From Nocardia asteroides (GTDB taxonomy: Bacteria > Actinomycetota > Actinomycetes > Mycobacteriales > Mycobacteriaceae), in the NCBI GenBank assembly GCA_019930625.1, contig CP082844.1, positions 3,100,001-3,164,000 of the forward strand: a DNA stretch of 64,000 bases. Direction: 5' to 3'. Each line of letters opens with the position of its first letter. Positions within the stretch are counted from its first letter, which is position 1. The position numbers and the translations under genes are program-made. The notes below the pieces were generated by a model. The model worked only from the letters and a program-made list of their open reading frames with translations, was not told the origin of the DNA and searched no databases. Below are positions 28,640 to 38,034 of this stretch, in pieces.

Positions 28640-29200
28640 TCACGCGTCCGTTGAGCGGAGCTGGAGATGGGACGGGACGGCGTCGGTCTCGAAGTACGCC
28701 GTGAAGATCTCGGCCGCCTGCTCGGCGGTGAAGAGCTCGTCCGGATACACGCGGGGAGCGGGCACGCCGACGGGGACCGGCACGTCGACATCCGGTGGAC
28801 CGATCCGCTCGCCGGACAGGCCCAAGGCGAAGCGTTGCGGCGTGCCGCCGACCGCGGTGCGCATCTCGAGGGTCAGCGCGTCCGCCGAGCCGGTGCACTG
28901 GAGGTACTCCTGGCCGGGCGCGGAGCTGATCGCCGGGTCGATGTCGGCGGGGCGCATCGGCTCGGCGAGCCGGGTCATGTTCACCGAGTAGCGGTGGAAG
29001 CCGTCCAGCCTGCGCAGCGGGCGCAGAAAGCTGTCGATGGTCTCGCCGGGGCCGACGAAGACTTTCAACCGGTCGCTGTAGGTGACTCGGTGGGTGGTCA
29101 CCGTGGGATCGCCGGTCCGGGCCGGAGTCGCGAGGCCGTGCGGCCGCAGCACGGAGAGAAGGGTCACGGAACTCGCAGATATCGACTTTCGATCACGCAT
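28640..29200 (-). CDS. Conserved protein of unknown function
   Basis: 186 residues from ATG 29200 (weak AGGTGA upstream). No domain recognised. The middle contains VFVGPGETIDSFLRPLRRLD, then FHRYSVNMTRLAEPMRPADI, and a C-terminal acidic segment (FTAEQAAEIFTAYFETDAVP) that looks like an interaction helix. No clear signal peptide. Upstream gene of a two-gene unit with the single-TM protein. Codon use fits a real gene. Confidence 0.65.
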   Translation of the reverse strand: MRDRKSISASSVTLLSVLRPHGLATPARTGDPTVTTHRVTYSDRLKVFVGPGETIDSFLRPLRRLDGFHRYSVNMTRLAEPMRPADIDPAISSAPGQEYLQCTGSADALTLEMRTAVGGTPQRFALGLSGERIGPPDVDVPVPVGVPAPRVYPDELFTAEQAAEIFTAYFETDAVPSHLQLRSTDA

Positions 29201-29691
29201 CAGCGTTCACCTATCACATGCGGTTATCGTCTAGCTATTCAATCATCCGTGAATGAACTCGCTCGCGGCAGGTCTGGTGACCTGTACCACACGGCAGGAT
29301 GGGCGGTTCGGATGACGCCACAGAGTGCTCTCGAACAGCTGAGCAGCGGGTACTTCGTTGCCCGTCCGAAGCTGTCTCGAACGTCCACCGTTTTGCTGCA
29401 ACCACGAAGCGCCGATGACCTGTAGTGGCCAACTATTTGCTGAATCTTGTTGTGTGAGTGCACCCTCGGCTTCGAACTCGCGGGAACGCTCGAATCCCGC
29501 TCGCTGCTAACGGGCGTGGGGTCGCCCAAGTCGAGGTGAACGAGCGACGGGTGGGGCGGCCTGAGTGATTACATACACGGACTCGTGTGGCTACCGGGGC
29601 CCAAGGGGATTCGGCGGCGCCATGGGACAGCGCACGCGGAGGACTCGTGCAGCCGAGCGCGGGCCGGCCGCGTCTTCGGGTGCATGGTGGT
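29201..29691. other. Intergenic region, relatively AT-rich
   Basis: About 490 bases between the unknown two-gene unit and the end of the HTH gene. It is less GC-rich than its surroundings. Minus-strand frames (to 96 residues) and a forward frame exist, but none has a domain or ribosome site. It presumably includes the promoter of the 28640-29200 gene. Confidence 0.4.
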
Positions 29692-30549
29692 TCAGCGGCG
29701 CAGACCCGTTGCGGGCGATCGGTTCTCCGGGTCGTGGCGGTAGACCGGCGTGAGCAGTTCGGCCTCCAAGGGCTCGCCGGTGGCGCGGTCGAAGCGACAG
29801 GCGATCAGCACCGAGAACAGGTGATTGCTCGCCCGCTCGTGCAGGGTGGCCAGCCGGGTGGCGAGCAGCCGGATGGCGCCGAGTGAGCCGGGCGGATGCA
29901 TACCGTCGATCATCAGCACGCTGCCGCGCCCGTCTGGCCTGGGAAGCCTGCCGAGATAGGCGATGTCGTGCGGTTCGGGTCCGCCCGGCCGATACACCCG
30001 GCGGGCCGCCCGGTCCTCGATACCCCGGCGCGCGTCACCCATTCTGGCCACCGCGCGACGCAATCGCGGATCGGCGGCGACCAATTGACGCAGACTCGGG
30101 GACAGTTCCGGGCCGCCCAACACGATCAGGCCGTCGCGGCGCAGATCGATCGGGCGGCCCGGTAGGAAATGCTCGACCGCCACGCTGAAGCCGAGTTCGC
30201 GTAGGAGCTCGGCCAATCGCTGCGGCGCGGCTGGATCCGGCGCGCCGATCACGCGCCCGGCGCGCACCTCCGGAACGAGCACGGTGAGCGAACCGTGCCC
30301 GAAGAACAATCCTTCCGGCGCGGGTCCCTGCGTACTCACCTGGTGGATGCGGGCGCGGGAAAGGCCCGCGGCGGCACCGATTCTGGCGAACGTCCAGCCC
30401 TCGGCATGGAGTTCCCGGATCACGGCACGCCGAATCCTGGTCAGTTCGTTGATGGTCTGCTGCGCCGCCGCCACCCCGTCGGTGGCCGCCTTCAGTCGCT
30501 CGACCTTGTCCTCGATCGCGAACACGCGCGCCACGTCATCGGCCGACAT
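29692..30549 (-). CDS. HTH regulator with C-terminal Rossmann-like sensor domain
   Basis: 285 residues. An N-terminal coiled segment (VERLKAATDGVAAAQQTI) leads into a helix-turn-helix (HAEGWTFARIGAAAGLSRAR) of sigma-region-4 style. The remaining about 200 residues form an alpha/beta domain with alternating strands (LTVLVPEVRAGRVIG, DGLIVLGGPELSPSL, GRGSVLMIDGMHPPGSL), probably ligand-binding. Function unknown. TAGACT lies six bases before ATG 30549, so the mRNA is probably leaderless, and an inverted repeat covers that -10 element, suggesting autoregulation. Confidence 0.75.
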   Translation of the reverse strand: MSADDVARVFAIEDKVERLKAATDGVAAAQQTINELTRIRRAVIRELHAEGWTFARIGAAAGLSRARIHQVSTQGPAPEGLFFGHGSLTVLVPEVRAGRVIGAPDPAAPQRLAELLRELGFSVAVEHFLPGRPIDLRRDGLIVLGGPELSPSLRQLVAADPRLRRAVARMGDARRGIEDRAARRVYRPGGPEPHDIAYLGRLPRPDGRGSVLMIDGMHPPGSLGAIRLLATRLATLHERASNHLFSVLIACRFDRATGEPLEAELLTPVYRHDPENRSPATGLRR

Positions 30550-30554
30550 GTGCG

Positions 30555-30592
30555 AAGTCTAGACAGCTGAACAGCGCATTGCGTCTAGTCTT
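30555..30592. promoter_or_regulatory. Inverted repeat over the HTH gene promoter
   Basis: AAGTCTAGAC (30555-30564) and GTCTAGTCTT (30583-30592) match in 9 of 10 positions as inverted repeats with an 18-base spacer. The near arm overlaps the minus-strand -10 TAGACT of the HTH gene, as expected for an autoregulatory operator. Confidence 0.45.
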
Positions 30593-30601
30593 CTTGACGG
30601 T

Positions 30602-31018
30602 TCAGGTGGCGTCGGTGTCGATCGGGGGACGTTCGTTGCGCTCCAACGGCTTATCCAACTTGGGCATCGGATAGTCCGGCATCCCGCTGTTCGTGCTGTA
30701 CAGGTCCTTCGGATCGGGCAATGCGCTGCCGAAATCCTTCAACAGCGAATCGTCGCCGTTGAGAAGGTGTTTGGTCACCATCGCCCGCGGTGTCATACCG
30801 CGCAGTTCGTTCAGGTCGGCCAGCGGCTTGCGCAGATCCTCGAACTCCGGCCCGAGTTCCTGCTTCAGCTGAGAGGTTGCGCCACTCGCGTAGTCGCGGA
30901 CCTGACGCAGGCTGCGCGTGGTCCAGCGCACGGCGCCGGGCAAACGCTCCGGGCCGAGGATCACGAGGGCGGCGACGAGCAGGATGACCATCTCGCTCCA
31001 GCCGATGTTGCTGAACAC
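30602..31018 (-). CDS. tatB: Sec-independent protein translocase subunit TatB
   Basis: 138 residues. Short N-terminal membrane helix followed by an amphipathic helix: [44 protein letters not shown]; then a charged cytoplasmic tail. With TatA and TatC it forms the twin-arginine export receptor for folded proteins. The gene follows sigE-rseA-htrA as in mycobacteria, but has its own leaderless promoter (TAGCCT, six bases before GTG 31018). Confidence 0.96.
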   Translation of the reverse strand: MFSNIGWSEMVILLVAALVILGPERLPGAVRWTTRSLRQVRDYASGATSQLKQELGPEFEDLRKPLADLNELRGMTPRAMVTKHLLNGDDSLLKDFGSALPDPKDLYSTNSGMPDYPMPKLDKPLERNERPPIDTDAT

Positions 31019-31051
31019 GTAACCAGGCTACCCGGCGATCCGACCAGCGGA

Positions 31052-32584
31052 TCAGTCGGATTCCAGCGTCACGGGCACGTCCACCTGCCTGCCATCGCGG
31101 ATCAACTGCACGTTCACCGTTTCGCCGATCTCGCGGGACTGCACCGCGACGACCAACTCGTCCGGATTCGTGACCTCGCGGTCGCCGACCTTCACGATCA
31201 CGTCACCCTCCACGATCCCGGCCTTCGCCGCAGGACCGCCGGGAACGACGTCCGCCACCGCCGCGCCGCTCATGACCTCGTTGGCCACCTGTTTGGTGCG
31301 CGCGCTCAGGCCGATCGTCGCGTGGTGCACGACGCCGTCGCGGATCAAGGTCTGTGCGACCTCGGTCATCTTGTCCACCGGGATGGCGAAGCCCAGACCG
31401 ACCGAGCCGCCGGTCTCGCTGCGGATGGCGGTGTTGATGCCGACGACCCGGCCGTCCATGTCCACCAGCGCGCCGCCGGAGTTACCCGGGTTGATCGAGG
31501 CGTCGGTCTGCACGGCGTCGATCACGGCCTTCGTGTCGCTGCCCTCGCCCTCCAGCTTCACCGGACGGTGCAGGGCGCTGACGATGCCGGAGGTGACCGT
31601 CTTGCTCAGGCCCAGCGGCGAACCGATGGCCAGCACGTCGTCACCGACCTGGACGTTGCCGGACTTGCCCAGCTGAGCGACGGTGAGATTCTTCACGTCG
31701 ACCTTCAGGACGGCCAGGTCGGTCTTCGGGTCGCGGCCGACGATCTGGGCGGGAACGCGGGTGCCGTCGGAGAACTGCACCTGGATCGCGGCGCGATTGC
31801 TCTTGTCCTGCGCCGCCATGGAGATGACGTGGTTGTTGGTGACGATGTAGCCGCCGCCGTCGATCACCACGCCCGAACCGGTGGCGCCGTTGTCGCCGAC
31901 GGTCACCCGGATGGAGACGACCGAGGGCAGCACGGCGTTGGCGACCTCGGCGATCACACCGTGGGGGCGGGCGCCGTCGCCGGTCTGCTCCAGGGTCACC
32001 TTGCGGGAGGTGAGCGTCGAGGCGGTTTCCGCGGTCAGCCGCCCGACCAGCCCGCCGAGCAGGCCGATGACGAGCGCGACGAGCGCGAGCAGGGCCAGCG
32101 CCTTGGGCGCGACCCGGGAGCCGAACAGCACTTCGCGGGCACTGAGCTTCTCGGCCTGCGGCAGCGGCTGCGGCTTGGGTGTTGGCACGGCGGGGGAGCC
32201 CAGGCGCGCGACCGCCTCGGGGTCACGCCACGGATCGGCCGGTTCGGTGACGGAGGCGGGGCCGCCGGTCGCGTCGGGGTCGCGTTGCAGGACCTCGGTG
32301 GAGCCCTCGGGGCGGCCGAACGCCTCGGCCAGCACCGCGTCGGGCGGGCGGTTCTGCAGTTCGGGGCCGGATTGCGGCGCGGAGCCCGCCTTGCGCAGCG
32401 GCACGGCGAACGAACCGGATAGGCCGGCAGGCCTGCGGAAGGCGCGCGCGGTATGCGTGTCGACATGGGGCCGATAGACCGGGCGCGGGCCGAGCACGGG
32501 TGCGTCCGGCGGACGGAGATTCCCGCGGTTGGCCGCCGAATCCGAGGTGTCGGCCGATCCGGAATTCGTCGATTCGGTGGTCAC
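31052..32584 (-). CDS. htrA: HtrA-like serine protease with PDZ domain
   Basis: 510 residues. A cytoplasmic Pro-rich N-terminal region of about 150 residues precedes one membrane helix (LALLALVALVIGLLGGLVGR), an extracytoplasmic trypsin-like domain with H252 (TNNHVI), D289 (KTDLAVLKVD) and S369 (NPGNSGGALVD), and a C-terminal PDZ domain (GGPAAKAGIVEGDVIVKVGD). It degrades or refolds misfolded envelope proteins. It starts 10 bases after rseA and belongs to the sigE envelope-stress unit. Confidence 0.95.
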   Translation of the reverse strand: MTTESTNSGSADTSDSAANRGNLRPPDAPVLGPRPVYRPHVDTHTARAFRRPAGLSGSFAVPLRKAGSAPQSGPELQNRPPDAVLAEAFGRPEGSTEVLQRDPDATGGPASVTEPADPWRDPEAVARLGSPAVPTPKPQPLPQAEKLSAREVLFGSRVAPKALALLALVALVIGLLGGLVGRLTAETASTLTSRKVTLEQTGDGARPHGVIAEVANAVLPSVVSIRVTVGDNGATGSGVVIDGGGYIVTNNHVISMAAQDKSNRAAIQVQFSDGTRVPAQIVGRDPKTDLAVLKVDVKNLTVAQLGKSGNVQVGDDVLAIGSPLGLSKTVTSGIVSALHRPVKLEGEGSDTKAVIDAVQTDASINPGNSGGALVDMDGRVVGINTAIRSETGGSVGLGFAIPVDKMTEVAQTLIRDGVVHHATIGLSARTKQVANEVMSGAAVADVVPGGPAAKAGIVEGDVIVKVGDREVTNPDELVVAVQSREIGETVNVQLIRDGRQVDVPVTLESD

Positions 32585-32594
32585 TCGGAAAACT

Positions 32595-32984
32595 CTACTT
32601 GCGCCACCAGGTTGTCCACCGGGTCGCGGTGAACGAATCGGTCAGAAAGCCGAAAACGGCCTCGTTCCGTGGGGGCCTGCCGGACGGGGAAGATGTTGTG
32701 CTGGACGCGCCACCCGGCAATTCGGCCAGCGGAATCCTGGTCAGGCTGTCGTGCAGGCCGGTCGGAATCGCGACCTGCCCGGCGTGCCGCAACGCGATGC
32801 GCGCCTGCTGCTGGGCATCGACCTCCGCCGCGCATTCGGGGCACAGCGACAGATGTTGGGCGGCGCGCAGATATGCGTTCATCCGCAGCTCGCCGTCCAC
32901 GTAGGCCGCGATCGCCTCACTCGCCAGATGTTCCGTGGGGCGAAAACGCGGCGGACGACCGGACGTACTGAAGTCGCCACTCAT
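32595..32984 (-). CDS. rseA: Anti-sigma E factor, zinc-binding
   Basis: 129 residues. An anti-sigma domain with the ZAS signature H-x3-C-x2-C (HLSLCPEC) and an upstream histidine (TEHLASEAIAAYVDGEL). Binds and inhibits the ECF sigma factor encoded just upstream until stress releases it. No membrane helix is seen, so it is cytoplasmic, like mycobacterial RseA. GGAAGGGTGAG precedes ATG 32984. Sits between sigE and htrA. Confidence 0.92.
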   Translation of the reverse strand: MSGDFSTSGRPPRFRPTEHLASEAIAAYVDGELRMNAYLRAAQHLSLCPECAAEVDAQQQARIALRHAGQVAIPTGLHDSLTRIPLAELPGGASSTTSSPSGRPPRNEAVFGFLTDSFTATRWTTWWRK

Positions 32985-33045
32985 TCGGTGCTCACCCTTC
33001 CAACCGACATCGACCGATGTTCGGGCGATGCCGGTTTCCGACGAA

Positions 33046-33705
33046 TCACCCTATGTTCGCGTCAACGGCGAACCGCTGCTCACTTCCATTATGCGCAAGG
33101 TAGTCGCGCAGGGCCTGACGTCCACGGTGGATCCGACTGCGCACAGTGCCCAGTTTCACGCCGAGCGTAGCGCCGATCTCCTCGTAGGACAGTCCCTCGA
33201 TGTCACAGAGCACCACGGCCGCGCGGAACTCCGGGGCGAGGGAATCCAGGGCGGTTTGCAGGTCGGGATCCAGCCGGGCGTCGTGGTAGGCCTGCTCCGG
33301 CCCGGGGCCATCGGCGGGCACCCGGTCGTAGTCCTCGGGCAGCGCTTCCATCCTGATCCGGTTACGGCGGCGCACCATGTCCAGGAACAGGTTGGTGGTG
33401 ATGCGGTGCAACCACCCCTCGAACGTGCCGGGTTGGTAATTCGACAGCGAACGGAACACCCGGATGAACGTCTCCTGGGTGAGATCTTCGGCGTCCTGTG
33501 CGTCGCCGGAGAGGCGGTAGGCCAAGCGGTAAACCCGGTCGGCGTGCTCGCGGACCAGTTCGTCCCACGTCGGCATCGCCGACCGATCACCGGTGGCATC
33601 GAAGGCAGCAGTGCCGGACAGCTCGACCGCGTCCTCGACGGGGTCGGCTTCGACCGGCAGGATCTGCTCGGGCAGGGTGGCGTATTCGCGCGCCGCATCG
33701 ACCAT
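33046..33705 (-). CDS. sigE: ECF RNA polymerase sigma factor SigE
   Basis: 219 residues. Region 2 ([37 protein letters not shown]) and region 4 ([40 protein letters not shown]) are both intact. Directs transcription of envelope-stress genes; controlled by the adjacent RseA. Shorter than M. tuberculosis SigE (257) at the N-terminus. GGAGGT lies about 13 bases before ATG 33705, a long spacing. The divergent neighbour is the O-methyltransferase, as in mycobacteria. Confidence 0.95.
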   Translation of the reverse strand: MVDAAREYATLPEQILPVEADPVEDAVELSGTAAFDATGDRSAMPTWDELVREHADRVYRLAYRLSGDAQDAEDLTQETFIRVFRSLSNYQPGTFEGWLHRITTNLFLDMVRRRNRIRMEALPEDYDRVPADGPGPEQAYHDARLDPDLQTALDSLAPEFRAAVVLCDIEGLSYEEIGATLGVKLGTVRSRIHRGRQALRDYLAHNGSEQRFAVDANIG

Positions 33706-33992
33706 GTGGATGGGGCTACCTCCTACTAGGGACCGTAAACGTCGGAACTCGCTCGGGGCCGGGTCTACGGACCGTCACGTACGGATACAACAGACAACCG
33801 GTATGTCGTTGTTCCCGCGTCCCGTGTCGAAACACGGTCGGTGGTCTTGCGTTGCCCATACTCTTTCTGGTCCTGATATGGCCGGGTTATGGAGATCCTG
33901 AGGGTCGCCTGAGAAAACCGGCGGCGGAAATGGCGGGCGGCGCGTGTTGTCCGGAACGCCGAGATCACCCGCCCGGCGTTAGCCTCATACCC
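33706..33992. other. sigE / O-methyltransferase divergent intergenic region
   Basis: About 290 bases. On the minus strand GGGAAC (33816-33811) stands 17 bases before CTGTT (33793-33789), a weak match to an ECF-type promoter that could autoregulate sigE. A small hairpin CCGTGT-CGAA-ACACGG occupies 33822-33837. TAGCCT at 33980-33985 serves the forward gene. Confidence 0.35.
33980..33985 (+). promoter_or_regulatory. -10 element of O-methyltransferase gene (leaderless)
   Basis: TAGCCT ends seven bases before GTG 33993. It fixes the start against a much longer frame reaching back to 33498, which crosses sigE. Confidence 0.55.
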
Positions 33993-34625
33993 GTGGCATC
34001 GAATCTGGAGCGGAATCTCGCCTACGTGGAGGAATCCGTCGTGGAAGACGAAATCCTCGTCAGCGCGCGGGAACGGGCCACCGAACTCGGCGCGGTTCCC
34101 GTGCCGCCGTCGGTGGGCGCGCTGCTGAGCATGTACGCGCAGTTGCTCGGAGCGCGCGCGGTGGTCGAGGTCGGCACCGGCGCGGGCATCAGCGGGCTGT
34201 GGCTGCTCGACGGCATGCGCGAGGACGGCACGCTGACCACCATCGATTCGGAGCCGGAACACCAGCGCGCGGCCAAGGAGGCGTTCCGCGCCGCCGACAT
34301 CCCGCCCGCGCGCACCCGGCTGATCAACGGACGGGCGCTGGACGTGCTGCCCCGGCTGGCCGACGGCGCCTACGATCTCGTCTTCATCGACGCCGCACCG
34401 CTGGAGCATCCGGAGTACGTGGCCCAGGCGGTGCGTCTGTTGCGCCAGGGCGGCGCCATCCTGCTGCACAACGCGCTGCTGGGCGGGCGGGTACCCGATC
34501 CGGCGCAACGCGATCCGGCCACCCAGGCGGTGCGCGCCGCGACCCGCGCCATCGCGGAGAACCCGGAACTCACCTGTGTGCTGATTCCGGTGGGCGACGG
34601 ATTGCTCTGCGCCTCGCGCGGTTGA
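33993..34625 (+). CDS. SAM-dependent O-methyltransferase (class I, COMT-like)
   Basis: 210 residues, counterpart of Rv1220c. The SAM-binding motif is [19 protein letters not shown], with acidic residue in TTIDSEPEH; metal/catalytic region [16 protein letters not shown]. The family methylates hydroxyls of catechol-like or other small acceptors with a divalent metal; substrate unknown. Divergent from sigE. The start is chosen from the leaderless promoter and the family's usual length. Confidence 0.93.
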   Translation: MASNLERNLAYVEESVVEDEILVSARERATELGAVPVPPSVGALLSMYAQLLGARAVVEVGTGAGISGLWLLDGMREDGTLTTIDSEPEHQRAAKEAFRAADIPPARTRLINGRALDVLPRLADGAYDLVFIDAAPLEHPEYVAQAVRLLRQGGAILLHNALLGGRVPDPAQRDPATQAVRAATRAIAENPELTCVLIPVGDGLLCASRG

Positions 34626-34713
34626 CGATTCGCGCTACGGATACGTGGCGGCCTGATTCCATCGCCGAATTCGGGGTATGCGCTGAGTAACTACTCAGTG
34701 AGGAAATTCGGTT

Positions 34714-34947
34714 ATGCGTGAACTAACTCCCATCGAGATGGCCGCCATGGGGGACGTCGTGACGGAACGACGATCGAGTTGGTTGCGGCCCACGATGTTG
34801 GCCCTGCTGCTCGTACTCCTGGGGGCTGTGCTGGTGATGGTGGTGGTGAGCAACACCGATTTCGATACCGGGCCCGAAAAGACCACCCCCACACCTGGAC
34901 CCTGCGAGCCGTTCTGCACCCAGAACGTCGCCCCGCCTGGACAGTGA
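34714..34947 (+). CDS. Small single-TM protein with C-terminal CxxxC, copy A
   Basis: 77 residues. Cytoplasmic N-terminus of about 23 residues, one membrane helix (MLALLLVLLGAVLVMVVVSN), then an external Pro/Thr segment ending in TPGPCEPFCTQ. GAGGAAA lies about 12 bases before the ATG. The next gene encodes a protein of the same design with TPGPCAPFC. Unknown function; the C-terminal cysteine pair would be extracytoplasmic and could form a disulfide or bind a ligand. Confidence 0.7.
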   Translation: MRELTPIEMAAMGDVVTERRSSWLRPTMLALLLVLLGAVLVMVVVSNTDFDTGPEKTTPTPGPCEPFCTQNVAPPGQ

Positions 34948-35186
34948 TCTCCGGGGTAGAGCCGCTGTGGGCGACCTGGCTTGCCCGAATATGTCTGGTG
35001 TCGAGTAACTTTCCGCCGGACGCGCGCTCGTAGCGCTTCCTGACTCGGCTGTGTCCCTTTCGGATGAACAGTGGAGTTCGCGAAACAACCACCATCGACG
35101 CACAGTTCGGCGCATGCTGCAACGGAACGCCGATGCTCGGATACTGGTGAGGTCATGCTCCGAGCGGTCCGGAAGAGGGGTGCGGT

Positions 35187-35417
35187 GTGGTGATGATGAT
35201 GTTCCTCTGGGACGAGGACGAGCGCAGGCCCCGGCCGCTCCACTGGGGGCGGACCATGATGGCTTTCGCCGCCGTCATGCTGTTCGCTCTGATGGCGGTC
35301 TATCTGGTGAGCACGGCAGATTTCGGCGAGGCTGCCGAATCGAAGGTGCCGCGTACACCAGGCCCCTGTGCGCCATTCTGCATCGGGCCGTCCGCGCCTG
35401 AGCCGGGCGGGCCGTAA
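35187..35417 (+). CDS. Small single-TM protein with C-terminal CxxxC, copy B
   Basis: 76 residues. Charged N-terminus (WDEDERRPRPLHWGR), one membrane helix (MMAFAAVMLFALMAVYLVST), then ADFGEAAESKVPRTPGPCAP and FCIGP. Copy A shares the VS-x2-DF junction and the TPGPC-x-PFC end. The start region is a run of GTG and ATG codons (35184-35197) with GAGGGG upstream, so the exact start is uncertain by a few residues. Lies about 240 bases after copy A. Confidence 0.65.
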   Translation: MVMMMFLWDEDERRPRPLHWGRTMMAFAAVMLFALMAVYLVSTADFGEAAESKVPRTPGPCAPFCIGPSAPEPGGP

Positions 35418-35476
35418 TCCAGCTCGCCGATCGCGATTTCAGGGAAATGGGTACGTCCTCGAAACGCGCTGCTCGA

Positions 35477-36733
35477 CTAGTACAGCCTGGATACCCGCAG
35501 CGGCGGATCGGCCTCGCCTTGGACCCAGACGCCCTTGCCTACCGTGACGACACCGCCGTTGCTCACCGCGAAGCGGCTGCGGTCTCGCGCCAGATCCACC
35601 CCGATGATCTCGCCTTCGCCGACGACCACGTTCTTGTCGAGAATGGCGTGCCGCACTACCGCGCCGCGCCCGATCCGCACGCCGGGCATGAGCACGCAGC
35701 CTTCGACGGTGGCGCCGTCGTCGACCATGACGTTGGCGCTGAGCACCGAATTGCGGACGGTGGCGGCGGACAGGATGCTGCCCGCGCCCACGATGCACTC
35801 CTGCGCCAGCCCGCCCTGGGCGAACTTGGCCGGCGGCAGGTTCTCGGCCGCGCCGCGGATCGGCCAGTGCCGGTTGTAGAGGTTGAACACCGGGTGCACC
35901 GAGACCAGATCCATGTGGGCGTCGTAGAACGCGTCGATGGTTCCGACATCGCGCCAGTAGCCGCGGTCGCGGTCGGTGGCGCCGGGCACGTCGTTGTCGG
36001 CGAAGTCGTAGACGCTCGCCTGCCCCGCCGCGACGAGCGAGGGAATGATGTCGCCGCCCATGTCGTGGTCGGAGTCGGCGTTGTCCGCATCCGCCCGGAT
36101 CGAGTCCACCAGCACCTTGGTCGTGAAGACGTAGTTGCCCATGGACGCGAACGTGACGTTCGGATCGTCCGGGGTGCCGGGCGGATGCGGGGGCTTCTCC
36201 AAGAACTGCGTGATGCGACCGGAGTCGTCGCTGTCGATGCAGCCGAACGCGCTCGCCTCGCTGCGCGGCACCCGGATACCGGCCACGGTCACGCCGGCGC
36301 CGGAGTCGATGTGGTGGCGCACCATCTGCTCCGGGTCCATGCGGTAGACGTGGTCGGCGCCGAAAACCACGATGTAATCCGGATCCTCGTCGTAGATCAG
36401 GTTCAGCGATTGCATGATCGCGTCCGCGCTGCCGGTGTACCACCGCGGACCGAGCCGCTGCTGCGCGGGCACCGGGGTGATGTACTCGCCCGCGAAACCG
36501 GACAGCCGCCAGGTCTGCGAGATGTGCCGGTCCAGCGAGTGCGACTTGTACTGCGTGAGTACGCACAGCCGCAGGAAACCCGCGTTGACCAGATTGCTGA
36601 GCACGAAGTCGATGAGGCGGTAGGCGCCGCCGAACGGGACGGCGGGCTTGGCGCGGTCGGCCGTGAGTGGAAAGAGTCGCTTGCCCTCGCCACCGGCGAG
36701 CACGATCCCGAGTACGTGCGGCTGGCTCCTCAC
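35477..36733 (-). CDS. glgC: Glucose-1-phosphate adenylyltransferase
   Basis: 418 residues (mycobacterial GlgC 404). Makes ADP-glucose from ATP and glucose-1-phosphate. N-terminal nucleotidyltransferase motif [20 protein letters not shown] and [18 protein letters not shown]; catalytic region [13 protein letters not shown]-terminal left-handed beta-helix ([20 protein letters not shown]). The product is the donor for GlgM, encoded divergently. GTG 36733 ([14 protein letters not shown] follows) is preceded by TAGTTT seven bases upstream; a start three codons earlier would fall inside that spacing. Confidence 0.95.
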   Translation of the reverse strand: MRSQPHVLGIVLAGGEGKRLFPLTADRAKPAVPFGGAYRLIDFVLSNLVNAGFLRLCVLTQYKSHSLDRHISQTWRLSGFAGEYITPVPAQQRLGPRWYTGSADAIMQSLNLIYDEDPDYIVVFGADHVYRMDPEQMVRHHIDSGAGVTVAGIRVPRSEASAFGCIDSDDSGRITQFLEKPPHPPGTPDDPNVTFASMGNYVFTTKVLVDSIRADADNADSDHDMGGDIIPSLVAAGQASVYDFADNDVPGATDRDRGYWRDVGTIDAFYDAHMDLVSVHPVFNLYNRHWPIRGAAENLPPAKFAQGGLAQECIVGAGSILSAATVRNSVLSANVMVDDGATVEGCVLMPGVRIGRGAVVRHAILDKNVVVGEGEIIGVDLARDRSRFAVSNGGVVTVGKGVWVQGEADPPLRVSRLY

Positions 36734-36740
36734 ACCTGCC

Positions 36741-36746
36741 AAACTA
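36741..36746 (-). promoter_or_regulatory. -10 element of glgC (leaderless)
   Basis: TAGTTT on the minus strand, seven bases before GTG 36733. The glgM -10 lies only 44 bases away on the other strand, so the two promoters face away from each other and could be controlled together. Confidence 0.5.
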
Positions 36747-36789
36747 CCGGGTCCAGCGCCCGGGAGTGGCCGCCGCGGACTCGAACGTC

Positions 36790-36795
36790 TACTTT
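36790..36795 (+). promoter_or_regulatory. -10 element of glgM (leaderless)
   Basis: TACTTT ends six bases before GTG 36802 with no Shine-Dalgarno sequence; it supports that start over ATG 36871 further in. Confidence 0.5.
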
Positions 36796-36801
36796 GAACC
36801 G

Positions 36802-38025
36802 GTGAGTTTCGGCACGGATGGCGGGCGTTCGGCGGTGGATTCCGGCGAGCGGAGTCGGCTGAGCGTCGCGATGCTGACCCGCGAATACCCGCCGGAAGTG
36901 TACGGCGGGGCGGGGGTGCACGTCACGCAACTGACGGCGCATTTGCGTCATCTGTGCGAGGTGACCGTGCACTGCATGGGCGTGGATCGCGCGGACGCCG
37001 TGGTGCATCAACCGGACCCGTCGCTCTACGGCGCCAACGCCGCGCTGCAGATGATGTCCGCCCAGCTTCGGATGGCCGACGCCGTCGGCGAAGTGGACGT
37101 GGTGCACTCGCACACCTGGTACAGCGGTTTGGCCGGGCATCTGGCCGCGGCCCTCTCCGGCGTCCCGCATGTGCTGACCGCGCACTCGCTGGAGCCGCGC
37201 AGGCCGTGGAAAGCCGAGCAGCTCGGCGGCGGCTACCGGCTCTCCTCGTGGTCGGAACGCAACGCCGTCGAGCACGCCGACGCGGTCATCGCCGTGAGCG
37301 AAGGCATGCGCCGCGACGTGCTCGACGCCTATCCGGCGGTCGATCCGGACCGGGTCCACGTGGTTCACAACGGCATCGACGGGTCGATCTGGCATCCGGG
37401 TCCGGTAGCCGCCGGCGAGCCGTCGGTGCTCGCCGAGCTCGGCGTGCGGACCGACCTTCCGATCGCCGCCTTCGTCGGTCGCATCACGCGCCAGAAGGGG
37501 GTCGGTCACCTGCTGGCCGCCGCCCGCGGTTTCGACCCCGACATCCAGCTCGTGTTGTGCGCAGGCGCGCCGGACACGCCCGAATTGGCGCAGGAGGTCA
37601 CCGCGGCGGTCCAGGAACTGCGGCAGCGGCGCGGCAACGTGTTCTGGATACGGGAGATGCTGCCGACCGAGCGGATCCGGCAGATCCTCGCCGCCGCGTC
37701 GGTGTTCGTGTGCCCGTCGGTGTACGAGCCGCTGGGCATCGTGAACCTGGAGGCGATGGCCTGCGCGACCGCGGTCGTCGCCTCCGACGTGGGCGGCATC
37801 CCCGAGGTGGTCGACAGCCGCAACGGACGCCTGGTGCACTACGACGCGGGCGCCGCCGAGGACTACGAGCGGGCGCTGGCGGCCGCCGTGAACGAGGTGG
37901 CCGGCGACCGGGCACTGGCCGCGCGATTGGGCGCGGCGGGCCGGGAACGAGCCATCTCCGAATTCGACTGGTCCCGGATAGCGGCCCGCACGGTCGCGGT
38001 CTACGACGCGGTCAGGAAAGGCTGA
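36802..38025 (+). CDS. glgM: Alpha-maltose-1-phosphate synthase (GT4 glycosyltransferase)
   Basis: 407 residues. Uses ADP-glucose and glucose-1-phosphate to form maltose-1-phosphate for alpha-glucan synthesis by the GlgE route, as shown for mycobacterial GlgM. Motifs: [20 protein letters not shown] (acceptor/donor loop), [21 protein letters not shown] GT4 block at [20 protein letters not shown], and the E-x7-E-like [20 protein letters not shown]. About 20 residues before MLTREYPP are extra compared with the mycobacterial protein. Divergent from glgC. Confidence 0.93.
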   Translation: MSFGTDGGRSAVDSGERSRLSVAMLTREYPPEVYGGAGVHVTQLTAHLRHLCEVTVHCMGVDRADAVVHQPDPSLYGANAALQMMSAQLRMADAVGEVDVVHSHTWYSGLAGHLAAALSGVPHVLTAHSLEPRRPWKAEQLGGGYRLSSWSERNAVEHADAVIAVSEGMRRDVLDAYPAVDPDRVHVVHNGIDGSIWHPGPVAAGEPSVLAELGVRTDLPIAAFVGRITRQKGVGHLLAAARGFDPDIQLVLCAGAPDTPELAQEVTAAVQELRQRRGNVFWIREMLPTERIRQILAAASVFVCPSVYEPLGIVNLEAMACATAVVASDVGGIPEVVDSRNGRLVHYDAGAAEDYERALAAAVNEVAGDRALAARLGAAGRERAISEFDWSRIAARTVAVYDAVRKG

Positions 38026-38034
38026 GCCGGGCCG

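Noticed and set aside
29235..29529. Minus-strand frame of 96 codons in the intergenic region
   Set aside because: No domain, no Shine-Dalgarno or TANNNT element and low-information composition.
33789..33816. ECF-type promoter GGGAAC-N17-CTGTT before sigE
   Set aside because: The -10 half is a poor match to CGTT-like elements, so it is mentioned only in the intergenic entry and not called as a promoter.
33498..33992. Upstream extension of the O-methyltransferase
   Set aside because: The open frame runs through the promoter and the sigE gene on the opposite strand; the leaderless promoter at 33980 sets the start.
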